Positions 17,414-25,400 of a stretch of DNA of 64,000 nucleotides are shown piece after piece. The stretch comes from Paraburkholderia unamae (lineage in GTDB: Bacteria > Pseudomonadota > Gammaproteobacteria > Burkholderiales > Burkholderiaceae): assembly GCF_003268775.1 (NCBI RefSeq), contig NZ_QLSU01000004.1:124001-188000 (forward strand), given 5' to 3'. A program made the translations under genes and the position numbers. Below the pieces are notes generated by a model. That model saw only the letters and a list, made by a program, of their open reading frames with translations. It had not been told where the DNA came from and did no database searches. How positions within the stretch are numbered: position 1 is the stretch's first letter; the number at the start of each line of letters is the position of its first letter.

Positions 17414-18285
17414 GTCGGAGTCGTGTGAAAAGCGGCCGCGGCGATTTCGGCGGCGGCGTCGCGCAGCGCGCGCACGACCGCACCCTTCGGGCGCACGTCG
17501 AGCGCGCCGCTCGCGCCGATGGCGGTGAGCGAAAGGCCCAGTTCGCGTTGCGGGCCGAGCACGGGCACGCAGACGCTGCTCACGCCGGGGCTGGGGACGT
17601 CGATGCCGAGTTCGTAGCCGCGCGTGCGGATCGCTTCGAGCGTTTCGAGGAAGGCGGCGTCGGGCGCGGGCGGGGCCGGGTTTTCCGGCGGCGCGGCGCT
17701 TGCGCCCGCCGCGCCGCGGGTGCCGCGCCATACCGGCTGCGCGGTTTGCCGCGCGAGGATGTCGTCGAGCGCGTCGGGCGCGAGATGCGCGCAGAACATG
17801 CGTCCCGTGGACGTGGCACGCAGCGACATCACCGTGCCCACGTGCAGGTTCACATGCAGCGGCAGGCTCGCGTGCTCGTAGCGCACGATGGTCGGGCCCT
17901 GCGGGCCGGCAATGCACAGCGCGACGCTGCAATTGAGCGAGTGCGCGAGCGCGGCCGCGCGTGGCACGGCCTCGCGCAGCGCGGGTTGCTGCGCGAGATG
18001 CAGCAGGCCCAGGCGCAGCGCGAGCGGGCCGGGCTCGTAGCGCCCCGAGAGCGCGTCGCGCTTGATGAGCCCGAGGCGCGTGAGGCTCACGAGATAGGCA
18101 TGCGCCTGGCTCGACGGGATGTCGCCGCTCGCAGCGAGGTCGGTGGCGCCCAGCGGCGCGCGTGCGTCGGCGAGCGCGCGCAGCAGGCGGCCGCCCACCT
18201 CCACGCTCTGGATGCCGCGCTGCGTGCGGCCCGGCGCCGCGTCATGCTCCGGCGCGGCCGTGGCGCTATCGTTGCGACGTCTCAT
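17401..18285 (-). CDS. IclR-family transcriptional regulator (first of a pair)
   Basis: A 294-residue regulator with a winged helix near residues 22-85 and an effector domain behind it. RTQRGIQSVEVGGRLLRALA opens the conserved part, as in the second copy. A Pro/Ala-rich insertion (about residues 190-215, GASAAPPENPAPPAPD) interrupts the effector domain and is missing in the second copy. The gene is first of the two-gene regulator operon and faces the catabolic operon at 18.6 kb across a 318-base control region. IclR regulators of this type usually respond to aromatic or small organic acids. Confidence 0.88.
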   Translation of the reverse strand: MRRRNDSATAAPEHDAAPGRTQRGIQSVEVGGRLLRALADARAPLGATDLAASGDIPSSQAHAYLVSLTRLGLIKRDALSGRYEPGPLALRLGLLHLAQQPALREAVPRAAALAHSLNCSVALCIAGPQGPTIVRYEHASLPLHVNLHVGTVMSLRATSTGRMFCAHLAPDALDDILARQTAQPVWRGTRGAAGASAAPPENPAPPAPDAAFLETLEAIRTRGYELGIDVPSPGVSSVCVPVLGPQRELGLSLTAIGASGALDVRPKGAVVRALRDAAAEIAAAAFHTTPTCPE

Positions 18286-18603
18286 TGGCGCTTTTCTCTG
18301 GCTGAAAAAGGGTCCATGTTAACTGAATGGCGCCGCGCGATGGCGGCGGGCGCAATGCCGTCATGGCGCCTTCTCGCTTACCTTCATGACATGTAGCGTA
18401 GTGCGCCGAGAAATTAGCGTATAACGATAGAATTCGCTATTGACAAATAAAAGCGGGAGGACCATGATGGCTCCACCCCGGCACAACAGCGGTCAGTTCA
18501 ATTTAAAACGGGGCGAGACAACGAGGCTGGCGCTTCATGCGCCCGGCCCCTGCGCGCTTCGCCCCGCCCTGGCTTCAAGAGCCCCTCAATACGGAGACTC
18601 AAC
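18286..18603. promoter_or_regulatory. Divergent control region between IclR pair and MBL operon
   Basis: No gene is present. A TTGACA box at 18440-18445 is a good -35 element for the plus-strand operon, with CATGAT at 18463-18468 as a weak -10. Just before it are nested inverted repeats: TAGCG (18415-18419) with CGCTA (18435-18439), and ATAG (18427-18430) with CTAT (18437-18440). They overlap the -35 box, as an IclR operator would. Confidence 0.45.
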
Positions 18604-19563
18604 ATGGCAAAGGCGTTCGCATCCCAGGCCGACCTCGAAGAAAAGAAGGTCACCTTCACGCAGCTCTCGGAAAACGCATACGCGTACACCACCGAAGGCG
18701 ACCCGAACTCGGGCGTCATCATCGGCGACGACGGCGTGCTGATCGTCGACACCACGGCCACGCCCGCCATGGCGGAGGATCTCATCGCGAAGATCCGCTC
18801 GGTGACCGACAAGCCCATCAAGTATGTCGTGCTCTCGCACTATCACGCGGTGCGCGTGCTGGGCGCATCGGCGTACTTCAAGGAAGGCGCGCAGCAGATC
18901 ATCGCGAGCCGCGGCACGTACGAGATGATCGTCGAGCGCGGCGAAGCCGACATGAAGTCGGAAATCGAGCGCTTCCCGCGCCTTTTCGCCGGCGTCGAAA
19001 CGGTGCCGGGCCTCACGTGGCCCACGCTCGTGTTCGAGAAGGAAATCACGCTGTACCTCGGCAAGCTCGAAGTGAAGATCGCGCATCTGGGCTCGGGCCA
19101 CACGAAGGGCGACACCGTGGTGTGGCTGCCGCAGCAGAAGGTGCTGTACTCGGGCGACCTCGTCGAGTTCGACGCGGCCTGCTACTGCGGCGACGCCCAG
19201 CTCGCCGAATGGCCCGCCACGCTCGAAGCGCTGCGCTCGCTCAACGCCGAAAAGCTCGTGCCGGGCCGTGGCCCCGCGCTGCTGAATCCCGCGGAAGTGA
19301 ACAAGGGCCTCGACTACACGAAGGACTTCGTGACCACGCTGCTCGCGCAAGGCCGCGCCGCCGTGGAGAAGAAGCTCGACCTGAAGGGCGCGATGGCGCT
19401 CACGCGCGAGGCGATGGACCCGAAGTTCGGCCACGTGTTCATCTACGAGCATTGCCTGCCTTTCGACGTGACGCGCGCCTATGACGAAGCGAGCGGCATC
19501 ACGCATCCGCGCATCTGGACGGCGCAGCGCGACAAGGAAATGTGGGACGCGTTGCAGGATTGA
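18604..19563 (+). CDS. Metallo-beta-lactamase-fold protein with altered metal motif
   Basis: A 319-residue MBL-fold protein. The usual first metal motif HxHxDH reads HYHAVR (79-84): both histidines are kept but Asp and the last His are replaced by Val and Arg. H166 (in GHTKGD) and D185 (in SGDLVE) remain, whereas the final His of the usual PGHG is Arg (PGRG, R222). Metal site 2 is therefore probably lost, so the protein may bind one metal or act differently from normal hydrolases. It leads an operon with a flavin hydroxylase and a DUF2783 protein, opposite two IclR genes, which points to aromatic or related catabolism. I believe these changes are shared by a subfamily, from memory only. Confidence 0.85.
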   Translation: MAKAFASQADLEEKKVTFTQLSENAYAYTTEGDPNSGVIIGDDGVLIVDTTATPAMAEDLIAKIRSVTDKPIKYVVLSHYHAVRVLGASAYFKEGAQQIIASRGTYEMIVERGEADMKSEIERFPRLFAGVETVPGLTWPTLVFEKEITLYLGKLEVKIAHLGSGHTKGDTVVWLPQQKVLYSGDLVEFDAACYCGDAQLAEWPATLEALRSLNAEKLVPGRGPALLNPAEVNKGLDYTKDFVTTLLAQGRAAVEKKLDLKGAMALTREAMDPKFGHVFIYEHCLPFDVTRAYDEASGITHPRIWTAQRDKEMWDALQD

Positions 19564-19698
19564 TGTGACGGTTGACAGGCTGGAGACGCAGCCTTGCCTG
19601 GGATCGCAGTCAGCGCCGGAGCGCCGGCTGCGATCGGCAGCGGCAGGGGACCGGAGTGAGCACTCGAGCGCGCACTCCGGCCGACAGGAGACAAAACG

Positions 19699-21411
19699 AT
19701 GATCGACTATCAAACGCTGACCTTCGACTACGCGCGATGCAGCGAACAAACCCCGGACGCCGCCACGCAGGTGCGTCCGGTCGTGGTGGTCGGCGCGGGC
19801 CCAGTGGGCCTCGCGACGGCCATCGACCTCGCGCAGCAAGGTGTGCAGGTGGTGCTCGTGGACGACGACTGCACGCTTTCCACCGGCTCGCGCGCCATCT
19901 GCTTTTCCAAGCGCTCACTCGACATTTTCGACCGCCTCGGCTGCGGCGAGCGCATGGTCGAAAAGGGCGTGAGCTGGAACGTGGGCAAGGTGTTCCGTAA
20001 GGACGAGCTCGTCTACACGTTCAATCTGTTACCTGAAAGCGGTCATCATCGTCCTGCTTTCGTGAATCTTCAGCAGTACTACGTGGAAGGCTTTCTGCTC
20101 GAACGCGCGCAGGAACTGCCCAACCTCGAAATCCGCTGGAAAAACAAGGTGACGGGCGTCGCGCAGCACGGCACGCCGGGTTCGAATGACGCGCATGTCG
20201 CGCTCGAAATCGAAACGCCCGACGGCCCCTATACGCTGCTCGCGCGCTACGCGGTGGCCGCCGACGGTTCGCGCAGCCCGCTGCGCAAGATGCTCGGCCT
20301 CGACAGCCACGGCCGCACGTTCAAGGACCGCTTCCTCATCGCCGACGTGAAGATGGAAGCCGAATTCCCCACCGAGCGCTGGTTCTGGTTCGATCCGCCG
20401 TTCCACCCCAACCAGTCGGTGCTGCTGCATCGCCAGCCCGACAACGTCTGGCGCATCGACTTCCAGCTTGGCTGGGACGCCGACCCGGTGCTCGAAAAAA
20501 CGCCCGAGCGCGTGATTCCGCGCGTGCGTGCGCTGCTTGGCCCCGACGTCAAGTTCGAGCTGGAGTGGGTGAGCATCTACACGTTCTCGTGCCTGCGCAT
20601 GGACAGTTTCCGCCAGGGCAACGTGCTGTTCGCGGGCGACTCGGCGCACCTCGTTTCGCCGTTCGGTGCGCGCGGCGCGAACAGCGGCTTCCAGGACAGC
20701 GAAAACCTTGCATGGAAGCTCGCGATGGTGCTGGAGAACCACGCACCCGACGCGCTGCTCAATAGCTACGCCAGCGAGCGCGAATACGCGGCCGACGAGA
20801 ATATCCGCAACTCCACGCGCTCGACCGACTTCATCACGCCCAAGAGCGCGGTGAGCCGCGTGTTCCGCGACGCCGTGCTCACGCTCGCCCGCGAGCATGC
20901 GTTCGCGCGGCAACTGGTGAACAGCGGCCGGCTTTCCGTGCCGGCGGTGCTGCGTGAATCGACCTTGAACACGCCCGACGAGGACACGTTCAGCGGCCAG
21001 ATGGAACCGGGCGCTTCGTGTGCGGACGCGCCGGTGCTCGATGCGGCAGGCCACGAGACCTGGCTGCTCCCGCACCTGGGCGACCGGTTCGGGGGGCTCC
21101 TGTTCAGCCGCGCGGGTTCGGCCATCGACACCGCGACGCTCGACACGTTGCAAGCGCTCTCGCGCGCTCCGGTGCCGCTCAAGTTCATCGTGATGCTCGA
21201 CGGCGATGCCGCGGTGCCCGCGGGGCTGCCCGCCTCCACCGTGGTGCTGCGCGACGCGCAAGGGCTTGCGGCGCAACGTTATGGCGCGCAGGACGGGGCG
21301 TTCTATCTGATCCGTCCGGACCAGCACGTGTGCGCACGCTGGCGGCGGGCCGACACCGCTCGTGTGGAGAGCGCGCTCAAGCGGACGCTGTGCGTGCAGG
21401 GCACGGCATAA
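19699..21411 (+). CDS. FAD-dependent aromatic hydroxylase (MhpA/phenol hydroxylase type)
   Basis: A 570-residue flavoprotein monooxygenase. The FAD-binding motif GAGPVG is at 32-37, the DG motif is in VAADGSRSP, and the second FAD motif is FAGDSAHLVSPFGARG (D314). A C-terminal thioredoxin-like domain (about 440-565), as in phenol and 3-hydroxyphenylpropionate hydroxylases, gives the long size. It should add one oxygen to an aromatic ring using NAD(P)H in the cytoplasm. It is preceded by the MBL gene and followed 28 bases later by the DUF2783 gene. A CAGGAG ribosome site supports the start. Substrate unknown. Confidence 0.88.
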   Translation: MIDYQTLTFDYARCSEQTPDAATQVRPVVVVGAGPVGLATAIDLAQQGVQVVLVDDDCTLSTGSRAICFSKRSLDIFDRLGCGERMVEKGVSWNVGKVFRKDELVYTFNLLPESGHHRPAFVNLQQYYVEGFLLERAQELPNLEIRWKNKVTGVAQHGTPGSNDAHVALEIETPDGPYTLLARYAVAADGSRSPLRKMLGLDSHGRTFKDRFLIADVKMEAEFPTERWFWFDPPFHPNQSVLLHRQPDNVWRIDFQLGWDADPVLEKTPERVIPRVRALLGPDVKFELEWVSIYTFSCLRMDSFRQGNVLFAGDSAHLVSPFGARGANSGFQDSENLAWKLAMVLENHAPDALLNSYASEREYAADENIRNSTRSTDFITPKSAVSRVFRDAVLTLAREHAFARQLVNSGRLSVPAVLRESTLNTPDEDTFSGQMEPGASCADAPVLDAAGHETWLLPHLGDRFGGLLFSRAGSAIDTATLDTLQALSRAPVPLKFIVMLDGDAAVPAGLPASTVVLRDAQGLAAQRYGAQDGAFYLIRPDQHVCARWRRADTARVESALKRTLCVQGTA

Positions 21412-21439
21412 CGCCTATAGAAGATCGAAGGAGACAACC

Positions 21440-21670
21440 ATGCTCAACACTCAACCCAATCTGGCGCGGCCCGACGACTTTTACGAAGCGCTGATCGACA
21501 TGCATCGCGACCTCGACGAAGCGCAGAGCCAGTCGGCCAACGCGCAGTTGATCCTGCTGCTCGCGAATCACGTGGGCGAGCACGAAACGCTGATGCAAGC
21601 GCTTCGCTTTGCGCGCGCGGGCGTGAGTGCGCCCGTGAGCAACGGCGCAACAGGAAAGCTTGCGGCGTGA
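21440..21670 (+). CDS. DUF2783 family small protein
   Basis: A 76-residue acidic, helical protein of the DUF2783 type: PDDFYEALIDMHRDLDEAQS followed by a short helix, with no signal peptide or membrane segment. It is the third gene of the MBL / hydroxylase operon, with AAGGAGA at 21428-21434. Small proteins of this kind are found beside similar flavin hydroxylases, which suggests an accessory role, but no biochemical function is known to me. Confidence 0.8.
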   Translation: MLNTQPNLARPDDFYEALIDMHRDLDEAQSQSANAQLILLLANHVGEHETLMQALRFARAGVSAPVSNGATGKLAA

Positions 21671-21977
21671 AAGCACGATGATGCGGCGGGGGGCGCAATG
21701 CTCGCCGCCGCAATGTGCCGCATGTTGTGCAGTAAAGGTCGCTTTTACAGCGCTTCGCGAACACGCAAGCGTTTGCGCGTGCAAAACGCGCGATACATCC
21801 CGGAGTGCGCACTCGCCGCATCCGCTTTCGGCAGGCTTTCCACGCATGCCGTCTATGCAAACCGATTCAAGAACCCAGCGGAAAAAGCCGTAAACGCGGC
21901 ACATAGGACTCACTTCGCTGACGCATGGGCAAACAGGACTCTTGCGCGCGATGAATACGTTTTTCCGGGGATAGAAC
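21671..21977. other. Intergenic region before the FliG-like/MotAB cluster
   Basis: No gene is supported. A GC-rich inverted repeat (TGCGGCGG near 21682 with CCGCCGCA near 21704) without a T-run may be a weak end for the upstream operon. The promoter of the motor-like cluster should be in the remaining 250 bases, but no flagellar sigma-28 box (TAAA-N15-GCCGATAA) is visible. Confidence 0.4.
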
Positions 21978-23195
21978 TTGAATCGCAGTCAAACATGGTC
22001 GCGTACAGCGGCGCCTGGCGAGATCATTTATTCGGAAGGCTTTGCCGGCGAGCGGCTGATCTTCGTGATCGCCGACGGCAAGGTCGAAATTTCCACACGC
22101 TGCGACGACAAGAAAGTCGTGATGGCCACGCTGGGTCGTGGCGAGTTTTTCGGCGAGACCGCGTTGCTCGGCGCCGAGCCGCGCCCGAACACGGCCAAGG
22201 CGCTCAGCTTCTGCCAGTTGACGGTCGTGCCCGCGAGCATCATCGAAGACGAGCTCGAACGCGTTTCGCCGCTGCTGCGCCATGTCGTGCGCACGCTCAC
22301 GCGGCGCGTCAAGGCGAAGGACGATCTGCTCGCCACCTATACCCATGCCGACTTCATGCCGGGCGTGCTTTCGTACGCGCACGTGCTCGCGTTGATCGCG
22401 GGCGCGAATGATCGCGCCGATCGCGCCGACGGCGACACGTGGTCGAGACAAGGCGCCGCGGCCGCGGAGGTGAGCGTGCCGCTTGCCGACGTGGTCCACA
22501 AGTGCCGCGCGGTGGCGGGCCATTCGCGCCCGCATGTGATGGCGATGCTGCGCCGCATGGAGAAGCTCAATCTCATCGCCGTGCAAAGCGGGCAGGCCAC
22601 GCATCTGGGCAGCGGCACGGCAGCCGCCGAGGGCGCATTGAGCCGTCAGGTGGTGACGTTCGACCCCGTGCGCATCGTGGAGCGCGCGGCGCAGGTGGCC
22701 GACGCCGATCTCGACGTGTCGATCAACAGCGAACTCGAACTGATCGAACTGGCCGATCTGGAAACGCTGATCGGCGTGGAGCGCAAGGTCATTCTCAACA
22801 AGCTCTCGCACGCCGAGATCGCCGATGAGGTGTTCGCGTTCCGCAAATCGAAGGTGCTCAATTTCGTCGAGCAAAAGGGCGTGGCGTATTTCTCGAAGCG
22901 CACGAACCGCGGCACGGGCGAAATCAAGGCGCTCGACGACCTGCTGTTCGTCGATCAACGCACGCTGTTCGACGCCGTGAGCACGCTCGATACCTACGAT
23001 CTCGCGAAACTGCTCGCCTCGATCGAGGACCAGGCCGTGTCCGAGCGCCTGCTTTCGGTGATGGCCGACGCGCGCAAGAACGAGGTGTCGTGGGTCATGC
23101 GCCGCGACATCAAGATCGACCCCGTGGAGGTCGAGGACATCGAGCAGCGCCTGCTCGAAGCCGTGCGTTCGCTCAAGTCGCCCGGCGCGCGTTAA
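21978..23195 (+). CDS. Cyclic-nucleotide-binding domain fused to FliG-like repeats
   Basis: A 405-residue cytoplasmic protein. Residues about 12-115 form a Crp-type cyclic-nucleotide-binding fold; GEFFGETALL (E60) and PRPNTAKA (R69) match the phosphate-binding cassette. Residues about 150-205 look like a Crp winged helix (SRPHVMAMLRRMEKLNLI). The C-terminal half, about 235-400, resembles FliG middle/C-terminal repeats: DLETLIGVERKVIL, then LDTYDLAKLLASIE, VMADARKNEVSWVMRRDI and a final helix like FliG's torque region. FliG is the flagellar rotor protein that touches MotA. MotA-like and MotB-like genes follow at once. Start is a TTG at 21978, just behind an in-frame stop. I know no described protein with this layout. 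The FliG similarity is by eye. Confidence 0.75.
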   Translation: MNRSQTWSRTAAPGEIIYSEGFAGERLIFVIADGKVEISTRCDDKKVVMATLGRGEFFGETALLGAEPRPNTAKALSFCQLTVVPASIIEDELERVSPLLRHVVRTLTRRVKAKDDLLATYTHADFMPGVLSYAHVLALIAGANDRADRADGDTWSRQGAAAAEVSVPLADVVHKCRAVAGHSRPHVMAMLRRMEKLNLIAVQSGQATHLGSGTAAAEGALSRQVVTFDPVRIVERAAQVADADLDVSINSELELIELADLETLIGVERKVILNKLSHAEIADEVFAFRKSKVLNFVEQKGVAYFSKRTNRGTGEIKALDDLLFVDQRTLFDAVSTLDTYDLAKLLASIEDQAVSERLLSVMADARKNEVSWVMRRDIKIDPVEVEDIEQRLLEAVRSLKSPGAR

Positions 23196-23224
23196 GCCCC
23201 TCGATTCCTCATCCGGAGCAACAC

Positions 23225-24040
23225 ATGGATTTGCTTACCCTGATCGGCATCGCAGTCGGGGCGTTGGCGCTCGTGGCCGGTTTTTCGCTCGAAGGCGGCC
23301 ACTTCGTCACGCTGCTTCAGCCCGAGGCGCTCGCCATCGTGCTGGGCGGCACGCTCGGCGCCGTGATGATCCAGAACACCTGGGCGCGCTTTTTCGACGC
23401 CATCAAGCATTTGCGCACGGCCTTCGTGAAAGCGCCGCGCGTGGATGAGGCGAGTCTCGCCGCCGTGCTGGAGTGGGGCGACCAGGCCAAGCTCAACGGC
23501 CTGCTCGCGTTCGAGTCGATGGACCTGCAAGGCATTCATCCGTTCGCGCGGCGCGGGCTGGAACTGCTGGCGAGCGGCGTGTCGACGGCCGTGCTCGAAG
23601 ACGCGCTCAATCGCGAACTCGAAGCCTGCGGGCGCACGCACATGGCGGCGGCGCGCGTGTGGCAGCAGGCCGGCGGCTATTCGCCCACGTTCGGCATTCT
23701 CGGCTCGGTGCTCGGCCTCATTCAAGTCACGGGGCATTTGATCGAGCCCGCGCAACTCGGGCCCGGCATTGCGGTGGCGTTCGTCGCCACGCTGTACGGC
23801 CTGGCTTTCGCGAACCTCGTTTTTCTGCCGCTTTACGGCAAGATGCGCGCGCACATCGAAAGCGAACTGCGCCTGCGCAAACTCTATCTGGACGGCCTGC
23901 TCGCCATTTCCCGCAAGGAGTCGCCGCACATGATCGCCACGCGTCTTGCCGGTGAGGTGGGCGGCAATGCGAGCGGCGTCGCTGGCGGGCTGCACGACGA
24001 AACCGGCGCATGGGCGCTGGATAAAACGCACGCGGCCTGA
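23225..24040 (+). CDS. MotA-like proton-channel stator protein
   Basis: A 271-residue inner-membrane protein of the MotA/TolQ/ExbB type, in the MotA/PomA branch. Helices 1-2 are at about 1-50, a cytoplasmic loop follows (with DPF-like block IHPFARRGLELLASG that matches the charged FliG-contact loop of PomA), and helices 3-4 are at about 150-210. QAGGYSPTFGILGSVLGLIQ contains the conserved proline and Gly pattern of helix 3. It begins 29 bases after the FliG-like gene and 21 bases before the MotB-like gene, so the three are one operon. No flagellar or chemotaxis gene is nearby, so this is either an extra flagellar stator or part of a separate machine. Confidence 0.85.
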   Translation: MDLLTLIGIAVGALALVAGFSLEGGHFVTLLQPEALAIVLGGTLGAVMIQNTWARFFDAIKHLRTAFVKAPRVDEASLAAVLEWGDQAKLNGLLAFESMDLQGIHPFARRGLELLASGVSTAVLEDALNRELEACGRTHMAAARVWQQAGGYSPTFGILGSVLGLIQVTGHLIEPAQLGPGIAVAFVATLYGLAFANLVFLPLYGKMRAHIESELRLRKLYLDGLLAISRKESPHMIATRLAGEVGGNASGVAGGLHDETGAWALDKTHAA

Positions 24041-24061
24041 CCCGCGCGACGGCCACTCAGC

Positions 24062-24724
24062 ATGCACATGCCTTCCGATAAAGACCTGCCGCTCACGGCC
24101 CGCCTCGATCACGGCGAGGACGAAGGCGGCGAAGCGCACTCCGGCCGCTGGCTCATTTCCTATGCGGACCTCATCACCACCTTGATGGTGCTGTTCCTCG
24201 CGCTCTACGCCATGCAGCTCGCGAAGAATAAGGAATCCGAAATTCGATCGGCGACGCAGGGTGCGCCTGCGGCAGCGGTGAAGCCGCCCGCCACCGATCA
24301 GGCCTTGCTCGCCTCGCTCGAAGCGCTGCGCCAACGCGGCGAGATCACGATCGTGCCGGTGGCGCACGGCGTGGAGATCGGCATCAACGCGAAGATTCTC
24401 TTCAACGCGGGCGACGCCGCGCTGCTGCCGGAATCGCTCGGCGTGCTGGGCCGGATCGCCGACGTGCTGCGCGCGGTGCCCGCGGGCAACATTCTCGTGG
24501 AAGGACATACCGACAGCACGCCCATCTCGAACGCGAAATATGCGTCGAACTGGGAGCTTTCCTCGGCGCGCGCGGGCGCGGTGGTGCGCTACCTCGTCGA
24601 GCGGGGCATCGAGCCGCACCGCCTGGCCGCCATCGGCCGCGCCGACAACTATCCGCTCGTGGCCGGCAACGACCCCGCGAGCCGCGCGATGAACCGCCGC
24701 GTGACGCTGATCGTGCAGCGTTGA
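24062..24724 (+). CDS. MotB-like stator protein with OmpA-type peptidoglycan-binding domain
   Basis: A 220-residue protein with one membrane helix (about 33-53) that carries the proton-carrying aspartate in SYADLITTLM (D36), equal to D32 of E. coli MotB. Residues about 100-218 form an OmpA/MotB peptidoglycan-binding domain: EGHTDSTPIS, NWELSSARA and NRRVTLIV. It should anchor the MotA-like ring to the cell wall. It is shorter than flagellar MotB (308 residues) because the linker and plug region between helix and OmpA domain is only about 50 residues. A second ATG at 24068 is an equally good start. Confidence 0.85.
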   Translation: MHMPSDKDLPLTARLDHGEDEGGEAHSGRWLISYADLITTLMVLFLALYAMQLAKNKESEIRSATQGAPAAAVKPPATDQALLASLEALRQRGEITIVPVAHGVEIGINAKILFNAGDAALLPESLGVLGRIADVLRAVPAGNILVEGHTDSTPISNAKYASNWELSSARAGAVVRYLVERGIEPHRLAAIGRADNYPLVAGNDPASRAMNRRVTLIVQR

Positions 24725-24765
24725 GCGTCACGCAATCAATCCGGACGCCGAAGTAACGGCGTTCG

Positions 24766-25248
24766 TCACACCTGCATCGAAGGCACGTCTTTCATGCAGC
24801 GCAACGCGAACATCGAGCGGCTGTGCCGAATGCTCGAAATGCGATAGAGCTTTTCACGCAGGAAGCGTTCGTAGCCCGCCGTGCCGTCCACGGCCACCTT
24901 GATCCAGTAGTCGTACTCGCCGGAGACCAGATAGGCTTCCAGCACTTCGGGCAGCGCCGCGAGCTCCGCGCCGAAGCGCGCGAGCGCGTCGTCTTCGTGG
25001 CGGTCGAGCGTGACTTCCAGAATCACGATGTCGGCGTAGCCGAGTTTGCGCTGGTTCACGAGCGCGACATAGCCTTCGATATAGCCGTCGGCTTCGAGCT
25101 GGCGCGTGCGGTTCCAGCACGCCGTGGTCGACATGCCCACCTGCTCGGCGAGTTCGGCGTTGGAAAGGCGCGCGTTTTCCTGGAGCGCGCGCAGGATCTT
25201 GCGATCCTGGTTGTCGAGCGTTTTGGCAGGGCGTTCACGAGGGCTCAT
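24766..25248 (-). CDS. Lrp/AsnC-family transcriptional regulator
   Basis: A 160-residue regulator. The helix-turn-helix is at about 12-62 (LDNQDRKILRALQENARLSN, VGMSTTACWNRTRQLEADGY) and the RAM effector domain at about 75-150. It faces a LysE-family exporter across a 383-base region; Lrp-LysE pairs often control amino-acid export. Two near-identical palindromic decamers upstream of its start suggest autoregulation. Confidence 0.92.
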   Translation of the reverse strand: MSPRERPAKTLDNQDRKILRALQENARLSNAELAEQVGMSTTACWNRTRQLEADGYIEGYVALVNQRKLGYADIVILEVTLDRHEDDALARFGAELAALPEVLEAYLVSGEYDYWIKVAVDGTAGYERFLREKLYRISSIRHSRSMFALRCMKDVPSMQV

Positions 25249-25261
25249 GGTGAAAAAGAAT

Positions 25262-25343
25262 CCTGTACAGGGAAATGCTATTTTAGCGGAACAAGCTTCC
25301 GTAAAACGACGCTATTGACCCGAAAACAGGAAGCCTATACAGG
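25262..25343. promoter_or_regulatory. Two related palindromic decamers, probable Lrp-type sites
   Basis: CCTGTACAGG at 25262-25271 and CCTATACAGG at 25334-25343 differ at one base and are 72 bases apart, about seven helical turns. The first lies 13 bases before the Lrp-family start. Helically phased paired sites fit the octameric binding of Lrp/AsnC proteins. Confidence 0.5.
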
Positions 25344-25400
25344 CTGTTCCCCGGTATATTTTCCACATGCCTTCTTGCCTGGCACGACCCACGCGGCCAC

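Noticed and set aside
21978..24724. Zorya-type phage defence built on the MotAB-like pair.
   Set aside because: Zorya needs ZorC with ZorD, or ZorE, beside ZorAB. None is present; the third gene is the FliG-like sensor and the next is an Lrp regulator.
21978..24724. Ordinary flagellar motAB locus.
   Set aside because: No flagellar or chemotaxis gene and no flagellar sigma-28 promoter is near, and MotB is short. An extra stator for the flagellum is still possible.
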